This document shows positions 1 through 8,008 of a DNA stretch of 64,000 nucleotides, in pieces; the stretch's first letter is position 1; the number at the start of each line of letters is the position of its first letter. Source of the DNA: Nocardioides sp. 503 (GTDB taxonomy: Bacteria; Actinomycetota; Actinomycetes; Propionibacteriales; Nocardioidaceae). The notes below the pieces were generated by a model, which did no database searches, was not told where the DNA came from, and saw nothing but the letters and a program-made list of their open reading frames with translations. The stretch lies in the NCBI RefSeq assembly GCF_004522095.1, contig NZ_SPUI01000009.1:80996-144995 (forward strand), in the 5' to 3' direction. The position numbers and the translations under genes are program-made.

Positions 1-1296
1 AGCGAGGCGCTCGTCGGCGACCTCGCGGACCGGGCGGCGGCCGCGTCGCCGTCCGACCTGTTGGCCGAGCTGGACCACCTCATCGCCGAGAACGACCGCA
101 TCCACAACCTGGAGACGCTCAACCTCAACCCCGCGACCAACCTGATGAACCCCCGCGCCGAGGCGATGCTGGCGGCGCGGCTCGGGTCGCGGGCGTCCCT
201 GGGCTACCCGGGAGCGAAGTACGAGACGGGCCTCGAGGCGATCGAGCGGATCGAGGTGATGGCGGCCGAGCTCGCCGCGGAGGTCTTCGGGGCGTCGTAC
301 GCCGAGATCCGGGTGCCCTCGGGCGCGATCGCCAACCTCTACGCGTTCCTGGTGACCTGCGAGCCGGGGGACACGATCATCGCGCCGCCTCCGAGCATCG
401 GCGGCCACGTCACCCACCACGCCGGGGGCTCGGCCGGCATGTACCGACTCCGCACGCTGCCCGCGCCCGTCGACCCGGCGCGGTTCACCGTCGACGTCGA
501 CCGGCTCCGCGACCTGGCGCACGAGTCGCGGCCGCGGCTGATCACGCTCGGCGCGAGCATGAACCTCTACCCCCACCCGGTCGCGGCCGTGCGTGAGATC
601 GCCGACGAGGTGGGCGCCAAGGTGCTCTTCGACGCCGCGCACGTGTGCGGGCTCGTCGCCGGCGGGGCCTGGCCCAACCCAGTGGCCGAGGGCGCGCACC
701 TGATGACGATGAGCACCTACAAGAGCCTCGGCGGCCCTCCGGGCGGCCTGATCGTGACCGACGAGGCCGACCTCGCGCAGCGCCTCGACGCCGTCGCCTA
801 CCCCGGCCTGACCGCCAACTTCGACGCCGGCAAGGCCGCGGCGCTGGCCGCGACGATGGTGGACTGGCAGGCCGCCGGGCCGGCGTACGCCGCCATGATG
901 GTCGAGACCGCGGCGGCACTCGCGGACGGGCTGGCCACCCGTGGCGTGCCGGTCTTCGGCGGTGCCGACGGCTACACGCGCTCGCACATGGTCGGTGTCC
1001 TCGCGGCGTCCTACGGCGGCGGTCAGGCCGCCGCCCAGCGGCTGCGGCAGGCGAACCTGCTCGCCTGCGGCATCGGCCTGCCGACCGACGAGGTGCCCGG
1101 CGACACCAACGGGCTGCGCCTCGGCACGCCGGAGGTCGCCCGACTCGGCATGACCGGGGCGGACATGGCCGAGCTGGCGGGCTTCGTGGCTCGGGGGCTC
1201 GACCCAGAGGTCGACGCCTCGTCGGTCGGGCCCGACGTCACCGCGTGGCGCTCGCAGTTCACCGGCGTGCACTTCACCGCGGATGCACCTGCGTGA
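1..1296 (+). CDS. Serine hydroxymethyltransferase-like PLP enzyme, 5'-truncated by window edge
   Basis: This is a PLP-dependent fold-type I enzyme of the glycine/serine hydroxymethyltransferase group, which moves a one-carbon unit between an amino acid and a carrier. The motif DAAHVCGLVAG matches the SHMT stretch around the PLP-contacting Asp and His. STYKSLGGPPGG matches the SHMT motif that carries the Schiff-base lysine. The reading frame is open back to base 1 with no stop, so the true start lies upstream; the TTG at 61 is only the first possible start inside the window. The central motifs differ from housekeeping GlyA (STYKSLGG rather than TTHKTLRG), so this may be a paralogue acting on another amino acid. 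It converges with the acetoacetate-decarboxylase-like gene 28 bases away. Confidence 0.75.
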   Translation, partial: SEALVGDLADRAAAASPSDLLAELDHLIAENDRIHNLETLNLNPATNLMNPRAEAMLAARLGSRASLGYPGAKYETGLEAIERIEVMAAELAAEVFGASYAEIRVPSGAIANLYAFLVTCEPGDTIIAPPPSIGGHVTHHAGGSAGMYRLRTLPAPVDPARFTVDVDRLRDLAHESRPRLITLGASMNLYPHPVAAVREIADEVGAKVLFDAAHVCGLVAGGAWPNPVAEGAHLMTMSTYKSLGGPPGGLIVTDEADLAQRLDAVAYPGLTANFDAGKAAALAATMVDWQAAGPAYAAMMVETAAALADGLATRGVPVFGGADGYTRSHMVGVLAASYGGGQAAAQRLRQANLLACGIGLPTDEVPGDTNGLRLGTPEVARLGMTGADMAELAGFVARGLDPEVDASSVGPDVTAWRSQFTGVHFTADAPA

Positions 1297-1324
1297 GGTG
1301 ACGACCCGGCGCTGACCAGCGGGC

Positions 1325-1948
1325 TCAGCCGAACGACATCCGGAAGCCCGACATCCGGGCGGAGGCCAGTGGCCGCGCGCCGGCGAGCCAGCCGAGCGGG
1401 CCGTCCGGGGCGAAGTCCCAGCGGCCCCGGCAGGGGAGCGCCTTGGCGGAGCCCTGGAGGTCGGCCGTCCTCTCGCCGCCGCCCTCGGGAAGCTCGGGCT
1501 GCCAGGTGCCGCCCTTGAACGGCACGCGCACGGCCGCGCGGGAGACATCGGTGAAGCGGGCCGACGCGATGGGGCGTCGCTCGAGGCTCGCCGACCAGGA
1601 GGTGCGCGACAGCGGGCCGGTGTGGCTGCTCTCGAAGGTGAAGTCGCAGAGGTCCTTGGGGATCGCCCACAGCTCGCGACCGCCCGCGACCGAGGCGGGG
1701 GAGTCGACCCAGATGTCGGTGATGGACACCCGACCGCCGTGGGCCTTGCCCGTCGAGCGGGCCACCAGCAGCTCGGAGTAGGTCAGCGGGCTGCCCTCCT
1801 CGTAGCTGACGAAGGCGGCGCCGTAGACGCCCGCCGGACGGGTCGCGTCGACGTCCTCGCGCACCTTGAACAGCGTCAGCCACAGCGAGCCGACCATGTG
1901 CCAGGGAGCCGCAGGGTAGATCCGGGTCTCGTCGGTGTGCTCCGTCAT
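1325..1948 (-). CDS. Acetoacetate decarboxylase-family protein
   Basis: A 207-residue protein resembling the acetoacetate decarboxylase (ADC) family. The segment GGRELWAIPKDLCDF matches the conserved ADC region containing the E-W-x-x-P-K block, where the lysine would be the Schiff-base residue in true decarboxylases. Family members often have other roles, such as aldolase-dehydratase activity, so acetoacetate need not be the substrate. The ATG lies six bases after a TAGGGT -10 element (1960 to 1955 on this strand), so the transcript is probably leaderless. The neighbouring genes do not suggest a pathway. Confidence 0.65.
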   Translation of the reverse strand: MTEHTDETRIYPAAPWHMVGSLWLTLFKVREDVDATRPAGVYGAAFVSYEEGSPLTYSELLVARSTGKAHGGRVSITDIWVDSPASVAGGRELWAIPKDLCDFTFESSHTGPLSRTSWSASLERRPIASARFTDVSRAAVRVPFKGGTWQPELPEGGGERTADLQGSAKALPCRGRWDFAPDGPLGWLAGARPLASARMSGFRMSFG

Positions 1949-1954
1949 GGCAGC

Positions 1955-1960
1955 ACCCTA
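1955..1960 (-). promoter_or_regulatory. Predicted -10 element of the ADC-like gene (leaderless)
   Basis: On the minus strand this reads TAGGGT, followed by six bases and then the ATG at 1948. That spacing puts the transcription start at or next to the start codon. No clear -35 element is visible. Confidence 0.4.
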
Positions 1961-1984
1961 GGCGACCCGTCGCCGGTGACGCGG

Positions 1985-2161
1985 TCAGTCGTCGGGGTCG
2001 TCCAGACGAGCCAGCCAGGTGGCGAAGCGCTCCACCGCGGTCTCGAACTCCGGGTGGATGTCGGTGAACTCCTGGAGGCGCTCGGCGAGCCAGGCCAGGG
2101 TGACGTCCTCGTCACCCCGGCGCTTCTCGAGCTCCTCGATGCCACGGTCCGTGAAGTACAC
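1985..2161 (-). CDS. DUF6104-like small protein downstream of kgd
   Basis: A 58-residue protein read from a GTG start at 2161. It begins MYFTDRGIEELEKRRGDEDV and contains LAWLAERLQEF and ATWLARLDDPDD. I recognise this as the DUF6104 type, a small acidic, probably helical protein of unknown function. It starts six bases after the kgd stop on the same strand, so it is almost certainly co-transcribed and perhaps translationally coupled; no strong Shine-Dalgarno sequence is visible. No signal peptide or membrane segment is seen. Its position suggests a role linked to 2-oxoglutarate metabolism, but that is inference only. Confidence 0.75.
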   Translation of the reverse strand: MYFTDRGIEELEKRRGDEDVTLAWLAERLQEFTDIHPEFETAVERFATWLARLDDPDD

Positions 2162-2167
2162 GGGTGC

Positions 2168-5100
2168 CTACGCGAAAGCGCGGTCGAGCAGGTCCTTCTG
2201 CTCGGCGGCGTGACGCTTGACGGTGCCGACGGACGGCGAGCTGGACGCCTCGCGGGTGACGGGGACGACGTGAGCGTCGACCTCGTGCCAGACGTTGAGC
2301 GCGTAGTGCGGCCACGGACCCATGTTGCTCGGCTCGTCCTGCACCCAGCGCACCTCCTTGAGGTGGGGGTAGCGCGCGATCTCGGCCTTGATCTCGTCCA
2401 CGGGGCGCGGGTAGAGCTGCTCGACCCGCGCGATCGCGAAGCGCTCGTTGTTCTCGCGCTTGGCCCGGTCGACCATGAGGTCCCAGGTGACGCGGCCCGA
2501 GCACAGCAGCAGGGTGTCGACCTTGTCGGGGTCGGCGGCGTCGTCGCCGATGAACGGCCGGAACGTCCCGCTGGTGAAGTCGGACGGCTGGGAGGCCGCC
2601 TCCTTGCGCTTGAGCATCGACTTCGGGGTGAAGACGATCAGCGGACGGTGCCGCGCGCCGAGCGAGTGGCGCCGCAGCAGGTGGAAGTACGACGCCGGCG
2701 TGGACGGCTGCGCGACCACGAACGCGTCGTCGGCCGCCATGGTCATGAAGCGCTCGATGCGGGCCGAGGAGTGGTCGGGGCCCTGTCCCTCGTAGCCGTG
2801 GGGCAGCAGCAGGACCACGCCCGACTCCTGGCGCCACTTGGTCTCACCGGAGGAGATGAACTCGTCGATGACCGTCTGGGCGCCGTTGACGAAGTCGCCG
2901 AACTGCGCCTCCCACAGCACCAGCGCCTCGGGGCGCGCGACGGAGTAGCCGTACTCGAAGCCGAGGGCGGCGTACTCGGAGAGCAGCGAGTCGTAGACGT
3001 AGAAGCGGCCCTGGTCCTCGGTGAGCGAGGAGAGGGGGGTCCACTCGTCGGCGTTCTTGCGGTCGATGATCGTCGCGAAGCGCGAGACGAACGTCCCGCG
3101 CCGCGAGTCCTGGCCGGCCAGCCGCACGGGCCGCCCGTCCATGAGCAGCGCGCCGAACGCGAGGATCTCACCGGTGCCCCAGTCGATCGGGCCCTCGGTG
3201 ATCGCGGTGGCCCGGCGCTGCAGCTGCGGCATCACCTTCGGGTGCACGGTGAAGCCGTCGGGCGGCGTGACGTAGGCGTCGGCGATGCGCTTGAGCGCCT
3301 CCATGGGGATGGCGGTGCCCGTCTCGCCGGCCGGCTTGTCCGGGTAGTCCGGCACGGTCGTCCACTCCGAGGGCTGGCTGCTCGCCTCGCGCACCTCGGT
3401 GAAGACGCGCTCCAGCTGCTGCTGGTAGTCGCGCAGGACCTGCTCGGCCTCCTCGATCGTGATGTCGCCACGGCCGATGAGGGACTCGGTGTAGAGCTTG
3501 CGGACCGACCGCTTCTGCTCGATCAGGTCGTACATGAGGGGCTGCGTGTAGGAGGGGTCGTCGCCCTCGTTGTGCCCGCGCCGGCGGTAGCAGACGAGGT
3601 CGATGACGACGTCCTTGTTGAACGCCTGGCGGTACTCGAAGGCGAGCCGGGCGACCCGGATGCAGGCCTCGGGGTCGTCACCGTTGACGTGGAAGATCGG
3701 CGCCTGGACCATCCGCGCGACGTCGGTGCAGTAGAGCGAGGAGCGCGACGAGCCGGGCGAGGTGGTGAAGCCGACCTGGTTGTTGACGACCAGGTGGATC
3801 GTGCCGCCGGTGCGGTAGCCGCGCAGCTGGCTGAGGTTGAGCGTCTCGGCCACGACGCCCTGGCCCGCGAAGGCCGCGTCGCCGTGGACGAGGAGCGGCA
3901 GCACGGGGTAGGCCGCGCCGCGGTCGAGGACGTCCTGCTTGGCGCGCGCGATGCCCTCGAGCACCGGGTCGACGGCCTCGAGGTGCGAGGGGTTGGCGGC
4001 GACGGAGACCTTGATGGTGGCCCCGCCACCGGCCTCGAACTCGCCCTCGGCGCCGAGGTGGTACTTCACGTCGCCGGAGCCCTGGACCGTGCGCGGGTCG
4101 ATGTTGCCCTCGAACTCGCGGAAGATCTGGGAGTATTTCTTGCCCACGATGTTGGCCAGCACGTTGAGGCGACCGCGGTGGGCCATGCCGATCGTGACCT
4201 CGTCGAGGTCGGCCTCGGCGGCCGCCTCGCAGATCTCGTCGAGGACGGGGACGGTGGTCTCCCCACCCTCGAGGCTGAAGCGCTTCTGCCCGACGAACTT
4301 GGTCTGCAGGAACGTCTCGAAGGCCTCGGCCTGGTTGAGCTTGAGCATGATCCGCAGCTGCTCCTCGCGGGGCGGCTTCGTGTGCGGCTGCTCCACGCGC
4401 TCCTGGATCCAGCGGCGCTGCTCGGGGTCCATGATGTGCATGTACTCGATGCCGGTGGTGCGGCAGTAGGAGTCGCGCAGGATGCCGAGGATCTGGCGCA
4501 GCTTCATAAAGCGACGCCCCTCGCCCCCGAACGAGCCGGTGGCGAACTCGCGGTCGAGGTCCCACAGGGTCAGCCCGTGCGACTCGATCTCGAGGTCGGG
4601 GTGGCTGCGCTGGCGGTACTCGAGCGGGTCGGTGTCGGCCATCATGTGGCCGCGCACGCGGTAGGCGTGGATCAGCTCGAGGATCCGGGCCTGCTTGCTG
4701 ATCTCGTCGTCGTGGGACGTCGAGATGTCCTTGCCCCAGCGGATCGGCTCGTAGGGGATCCGCAGCGAGCGGAAGATGTCGTCGTAGAAGTCGTCCTCGC
4801 CGAGCAGCAGCTGGTGCACGCGCTTGAGGAACTCGCCCGACTGGGCGCCCTGGATGACGCGGTGGTCGTAGGTCGACGTCAGCGTCATGACCTTGCTGAT
4901 GCCGTTGCGGGCGATCGCCTCGTCCGAGGCGCCCTGCCACTCGGCGGGGAACTCCATCGCGCCGACACCGATGATCGCGCCCTGGCCGGCCATCAGCCGG
5001 GGGACGGAGTGGACGGTGCCGATGCCGCCGGGGTTGGTCAGCGAGATCGAGGTGCCCTGGAAGTCGGTCACGGCGAGCTTGTTGTCGCGCGCCTTGCGCA

Positions 5101-5971
5101 CGACCTCCTCGTAGGCCGTCCAGAACGCCGCGAAGTCCATGGACTCCGTGGCCTTGATGCTGGGCACCAGGAGCTGGCGCGAGCCGTCGGGCTTCGGGAC
5201 GTCGATGGCCAGGCCGAGGTTGATGTGCGCCGGGGTGATCAGGTTGGGTTTGCCCTCGCGGGTCTCGAAGCCGCTGTTCATCTCCGGCATCGACTTGACC
5301 GCGCGCACCAGGGCGTAGCCGATCAGGTGCGTGAAGGACACCTTGCCGCCGCGGGCGCGGGCGAGGTGGTTGTTGATGACGGTGCGGTTGTCCCAGAGCA
5401 GCTTGACCGGCACCGAGCGCACGGACGTCGCCGTCGGGACGCTCAGGGAGGCGTCCATGTTGGCCGCGGTGCGGGCCGGGGCGCCGCGCAGCACGGTGTA
5501 GGTCGGCTCGTCGCTGGCCGCGGCGGGCGCGGTCGGGCGCGACTCCTTGGGCATCGGCTCGCTGGTGCCCTTGGCGGGCTCGGCGGCCTTGGAGTCGGGG
5601 CGCGGCTTGGCGACCGGGGCCGGCTTCGACTCGCTCTTGTCAGCAGCCTCGGCGGCCGGCTTCTCGGCCGGCTTGTCCGCAGGCTTGTCGGCGGGCTGCC
5701 TCGGGGCGGGGGCAGACGGCTTGTCCTCGACGGCGGGCTTCGCGGGCGCCTTCGTCGCGGTGGAGGTCCCGTTGCTGGACCCGTTGCTGGACCCACTGCC
5801 GGCGGGGGCCGCGCCGTTGCTCTTGAAGTAGTCGGCCCACGTGGGGTCGACCGACCCCGGATCCGCGGTGTAGCGCTCCCTCATCTCCTCGACGAGCCAC
5901 TCGTTCGCCCCCAAGGACGAGGAGGGCTGGGGGGAGCTGCCTGAGGACTGGTTGCCTGACGACTGCGGCAC
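2168..5971 (-). CDS. kgd: Multifunctional 2-oxoglutarate decarboxylase/dehydrogenase E1-E2 fusion (Kgd/OdhA/SucA type)
   Basis: This 1267-residue actinobacterial enzyme joins an E2-type succinyltransferase core to a thiamine-diphosphate E1 (2-oxoglutarate dehydrogenase) at the TCA-cycle branch point. Residues 1-52 contain the SucA-type segment GANEWLVEEM. Residues ~53-150 are a linker rich in Ala, Pro, Lys and Glu. Residues ~155-390 are the acyltransferase core, ending near TYDHRVIQG. From ~410 onward is the E1 part, with GMAHRGRLN near 594 and GDAAFAGQG near 697. The GTG at 5971 is preferred: it follows a GGAAGAGG stretch and lies downstream of a TAGCCT -10 candidate (6026 to 6021). An upstream ATG at 6043 would begin before that promoter. 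Relatives are controlled by the FHA protein GarA/OdhI. Confidence 0.95.
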   Translation of the reverse strand: MPQSSGNQSSGSSPQPSSSLGANEWLVEEMRERYTADPGSVDPTWADYFKSNGAAPAGSGSSNGSSNGTSTATKAPAKPAVEDKPSAPAPRQPADKPADKPAEKPAAEAADKSESKPAPVAKPRPDSKAAEPAKGTSEPMPKESRPTAPAAASDEPTYTVLRGAPARTAANMDASLSVPTATSVRSVPVKLLWDNRTVINNHLARARGGKVSFTHLIGYALVRAVKSMPEMNSGFETREGKPNLITPAHINLGLAIDVPKPDGSRQLLVPSIKATESMDFAAFWTAYEEVVRKARDNKLAVTDFQGTSISLTNPGGIGTVHSVPRLMAGQGAIIGVGAMEFPAEWQGASDEAIARNGISKVMTLTSTYDHRVIQGAQSGEFLKRVHQLLLGEDDFYDDIFRSLRIPYEPIRWGKDISTSHDDEISKQARILELIHAYRVRGHMMADTDPLEYRQRSHPDLEIESHGLTLWDLDREFATGSFGGEGRRFMKLRQILGILRDSYCRTTGIEYMHIMDPEQRRWIQERVEQPHTKPPREEQLRIMLKLNQAEAFETFLQTKFVGQKRFSLEGGETTVPVLDEICEAAAEADLDEVTIGMAHRGRLNVLANIVGKKYSQIFREFEGNIDPRTVQGSGDVKYHLGAEGEFEAGGGATIKVSVAANPSHLEAVDPVLEGIARAKQDVLDRGAAYPVLPLLVHGDAAFAGQGVVAETLNLSQLRGYRTGGTIHLVVNNQVGFTTSPGSSRSSLYCTDVARMVQAPIFHVNGDDPEACIRVARLAFEYRQAFNKDVVIDLVCYRRRGHNEGDDPSYTQPLMYDLIEQKRSVRKLYTESLIGRGDITIEEAEQVLRDYQQQLERVFTEVREASSQPSEWTTVPDYPDKPAGETGTAIPMEALKRIADAYVTPPDGFTVHPKVMPQLQRRATAITEGPIDWGTGEILAFGALLMDGRPVRLAGQDSRRGTFVSRFATIIDRKNADEWTPLSSLTEDQGRFYVYDSLLSEYAALGFEYGYSVARPEALVLWEAQFGDFVNGAQTVIDEFISSGETKWRQESGVVLLLPHGYEGQGPDHSSARIERFMTMAADDAFVVAQPSTPASYFHLLRRHSLGARHRPLIVFTPKSMLKRKEAASQPSDFTSGTFRPFIGDDAADPDKVDTLLLCSGRVTWDLMVDRAKRENNERFAIARVEQLYPRPVDEIKAEIARYPHLKEVRWVQDEPSNMGPWPHYALNVWHEVDAHVVPVTREASSSPSVGTVKRHAAEQKDLLDRAFA

Positions 5972-6020
5972 GACTTGCTTCGCCTCTTCCGATGAGCGGG
6001 CGGGGATGTGGGTGCTCTCA

Positions 6021-6026
6021 AGGCTA
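6021..6026 (-). promoter_or_regulatory. kgd: Candidate -10 element for kgd
   Basis: Read on the minus strand this is TAGCCT, about 50 bases upstream of the preferred GTG start at 5971. It would give a leader of roughly 40 bases. No convincing -35 element was found. The stretch 5972-6144 otherwise holds only the divergent promoter region of kgd and the lipoprotein gene. Confidence 0.3.
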
Positions 6027-6144
6027 GACCCACGGGCCAGCAAATACCCGACCGAGGCCTGCCATTCGGGCAGGCTGGGACACGTTCTACCGTCGTGGCG
6101 CCGTCCCAGGCCTCGACGCCGACCCGAGAGGACCCGTCCCGACC

Positions 6145-6744
6145 ATGGTCAGACCTCGACGTTGCGCCCGGAAGGCGGTCCCCGCGACCGCCCTCGCCCT
6201 CGCGCTCGCCGCGTCGGTGAGCGCGTGCTCCGGTGACGACGAGCCGAAGGCGGACCCCGCCCCCGCGGCGAGCTCCGCGCCCTCGGCGGCGGCTCCGCTC
6301 GAGACGACCGCCCGGCTCGGGAGGGTGACCGGCAGGCTCGGCCGTCCCGAGCGGGAGCGGCTCCGGTCGACGATCGCCGGCGTGGTCGACGCCTGGATCG
6401 ACGCGGCCTACCTCGGCGACTTCCCCCGCACCGACTTCACCGGCGCCTTCCCCGGCTTCACCAAGGGCGCGGCGGCCGACGCCCGCGCCGACGGCCGGTC
6501 GATGAGCAACGAGCGGGTCGGCGCGCGCGTCGACGACGTGGTCGCCGTACGCCGCGAGGTCGTCGTGGACGCCCTCGCCACCAGGAAGCGCGCCGTCGCC
6601 GTCACCGCCCGCTTCGTGCTCGCGATGGACCTCGAGGGCGACGTGCAGCGCACCGACCGCGTCCGCGGTCGCCTCTTCCTCACGCGGTCCGACGGCGCCT
6701 GGAAGGTCTTCGGCTACGACGTGGACAGGGGAGTGGTCCGATGA
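6145..6744 (+). CDS. Putative lipoprotein, unknown function
   Basis: A 199-residue protein with a basic N-terminus, a hydrophobic segment and the lipobox SVSAC, so it is expected to be lipid-anchored outside the membrane. An Ala/Pro-rich spacer follows, then a compact alpha/beta domain without recognisable catalytic motifs. The fold could be of the NTF2/SnoaL or Mce-associated type, judging from the helical first half and the strand-rich end, but this is not firm. Its stop overlaps the start of the LCP gene by four bases (ATGA), so the two are probably translated together and may act together at the cell wall. Confidence 0.7.
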   Translation: MVRPRRCARKAVPATALALALAASVSACSGDDEPKADPAPAASSAPSAAAPLETTARLGRVTGRLGRPERERLRSTIAGVVDAWIDAAYLGDFPRTDFTGAFPGFTKGAAADARADGRSMSNERVGARVDDVVAVRREVVVDALATRKRAVAVTARFVLAMDLEGDVQRTDRVRGRLFLTRSDGAWKVFGYDVDRGVVR

Positions 6745-7637
6745 GGCGCATCGTCCGCACGCTGACGCTCGGCCTCGTGCTGGTGGTGGCGGCCCTGGTC
6801 GTCCCCAACTCCACCGTCGCCGCGACCCAGGCGGCGCTGGTGAAGGTGGACCGCGCCCAGGGCATCGACTACGGCCCCCACGTCATCTGGATCCTCGCGG
6901 TCGGCTCGGACGCGAGGCCGGGGGAGGACATGCTGCGCACGCGCGGCGACGCCCTCCAGCTCATCGGCCTCAACACCCGGACCGGCGCGGCCACGGCCAT
7001 CGGCATCCCGCGCGACTCCTACGTCCCGATCCCGGGCCGAGGCTCCGACCGGGTCAACGCCGCCCTCTACTACGGCGGGCCGCAGCTCCTGGGCAGGACC
7101 GTCGGGGACCTGGTCGGCATCGAGCCGGAGTACGTCTTCGTGACGCGCTTCCCGTTCTTCGAGGACATGGTCGACGAGATCGGCGGCATCCACGTGCGCA
7201 ACCCCCGCTTCTTCTCCGACACCCACCTGAAGTCCAACGGCTTCAAGCCCGGCCGCATCCACCTCGACGGCTACGGCGCCATGGCCTTCGCCCGCATCCG
7301 CAAGTCGCTGCCTGCCGGCGACTTCGACCGCTCCGCCAACCAGCAGCGGGTCCTGCGTGGCATCCAGTCCACGATCCGCGAGAAGGCCCGCCGGCCGGGC
7401 TTCATGGAGCGCGGCGTCCTGTCGGTGATGGAGCACCTGCACACCGACCTTCCGCCCTCCGAGCTCTTCCGCCTGGCCCAGGCCGTCGCCCAGGTCGACC
7501 CCCGCAAGATCACCTCCTGCGTCGTCCAGGGCGGCATCGGCGACGTCGGCGGCGCCAGCGTCGTCCTGCCCTACGTCGACCAGGCCCGCCGCTACGGCGA
7601 CCAGGCCCGCAAGGACGCCACGATCGAGAGGTGCTGA
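6741..7637 (+). CDS. LytR-CpsA-Psr (LCP) family cell-wall glycopolymer ligase
   Basis: A 298-residue membrane-anchored protein. LCP enzymes move undecaprenyl-linked glycopolymers onto peptidoglycan outside the membrane. A single N-terminal hydrophobic anchor (about residues 7-30) is followed by the LCP core: VGSDARPGEDMLRTRGDALQ, the hallmark IPRDSYVPIPG, DRVNAALYYGGP, and the later FARIRKS with DFDRSANQQ. The conserved Arg and Asp residues used to bind the polyprenyl pyrophosphate are present in these blocks. It overlaps the upstream lipoprotein gene by four bases. A strong hairpin lies 72 bases after the stop. Confidence 0.9.
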   Translation: MRRIVRTLTLGLVLVVAALVVPNSTVAATQAALVKVDRAQGIDYGPHVIWILAVGSDARPGEDMLRTRGDALQLIGLNTRTGAATAIGIPRDSYVPIPGRGSDRVNAALYYGGPQLLGRTVGDLVGIEPEYVFVTRFPFFEDMVDEIGGIHVRNPRFFSDTHLKSNGFKPGRIHLDGYGAMAFARIRKSLPAGDFDRSANQQRVLRGIQSTIREKARRPGFMERGVLSVMEHLHTDLPPSELFRLAQAVAQVDPRKITSCVVQGGIGDVGGASVVLPYVDQARRYGDQARKDATIERC

Positions 7638-7708
7638 GACCCCACGAGCCGAAAGGCAGCCGCGACCACCGCTCCACCCCCACCCCTTCCGGCCCATCAC
7701 CCGAGTGC

Positions 7709-7769
7709 GGTGCGGGGTGGGGGCGACGCCGGACGCGGAGCCGGAGGGACGTCGCCCCCGCCCCGCACC
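7709..7769. terminator. Long hairpin, probable bidirectional terminator between LCP gene and tRNA-Arg
   Basis: Bases 7709-7728 pair with 7750-7769, a stem of about 20 bp with one G-T wobble and a 21-base loop. It follows the LCP stop on the plus strand and the tRNA-Arg 3' end on the minus strand, so it could end transcription from both sides. There is no T-tract. The rest of 7638-7810 shows nothing coding. Confidence 0.6.
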
Positions 7770-7810
7770 CCCAGGGTGAGCGACCCGCGCCCCGCGCGTA
7801 GCGATGTGTG

Positions 7811-7883
7811 TGCCCCCGGCAGGATTCGAACCTGCGGCACCTGGTACCGGAAACCAGTGCTCTATCCCCTGAGCTACGGAGGC
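7811..7883 (-). tRNA. tRNA-Arg (anticodon CCG)
   Basis: The minus strand folds as a complete cloverleaf. The acceptor stem GCCTCCG/CGGGGGC has seven pairs including one G-T. The D-arm is GCTC...GAGC. The anticodon stem CTGGT/ACCAG encloses the loop TTCCGGT, giving anticodon CCG. The T-arm GCAGG-TTCGAAT-CCTGC is canonical, with discriminator base A and no encoded CCA. It is divergent from argS, whose product charges it; this tRNA-synthetase pairing is also found in mycobacteria. A TAGGGT -10 candidate for it is at 7916 to 7911. Confidence 0.96.
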
Positions 7884-7885
7884 AT

Positions 7886-7903
7886 AGCCTCGCGAGCGAG
7901 GCT
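7886..7903. repeat. 8-bp perfect inverted repeat between tRNA-Arg and argS
   Basis: AGCCTCGC and GCGAGGCT are separated by two bases. It sits just upstream of the tRNA 5' end, where the tRNA transcript is expected to begin, so it may be part of the precursor leader. Confidence 0.5.
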
Positions 7904-7910
7904 GCGCGCC

Positions 7911-7916
7911 ACCCTA
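7911..7916 (-). promoter_or_regulatory. Candidate -10 element of tRNA-Arg
   Basis: Reads TAGGGT on the minus strand, 28 bases before the mature tRNA 5' end. It matches the TAGGNT elements seen before several other genes in this window. Confidence 0.35.
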
Positions 7917-7996
7917 CAACCGACGGGCACCGGCGCCGTACTCGGCCTCTCGGTCCCACCGCCGATATCGATGCGGGGCGGCGCGCCCCGCGCCGA

Positions 7997-8002
7997 TAGG
8001 CT
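7997..8002 (+). promoter_or_regulatory. argS: Predicted -10 element of argS (leaderless)
   Basis: TAGGCT is followed by six bases and then the GTG start at 8009, so the mRNA probably begins at the start codon. The surrounding CGATAGGCTTC is nearly the same as the element before the DUF2550 gene at 29329. Confidence 0.45.
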
Positions 8003-8008
8003 TCCACG

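Noticed and set aside
1622..5944. Very long open frame (1440 codons) on the plus strand opposite kgd
   Set aside because: It is the antisense shadow of kgd in GC-rich DNA. Its composition (mostly Gly, Ala, Arg, Val, Leu, Asp) has no domains, while the minus-strand frame has all Kgd motifs.
2168..6043. Upstream ATG (6043) as the kgd start
   Set aside because: A candidate -10 lies between it and the GTG at 5971, and the extra 24 residues do not look like relatives' N-termini.
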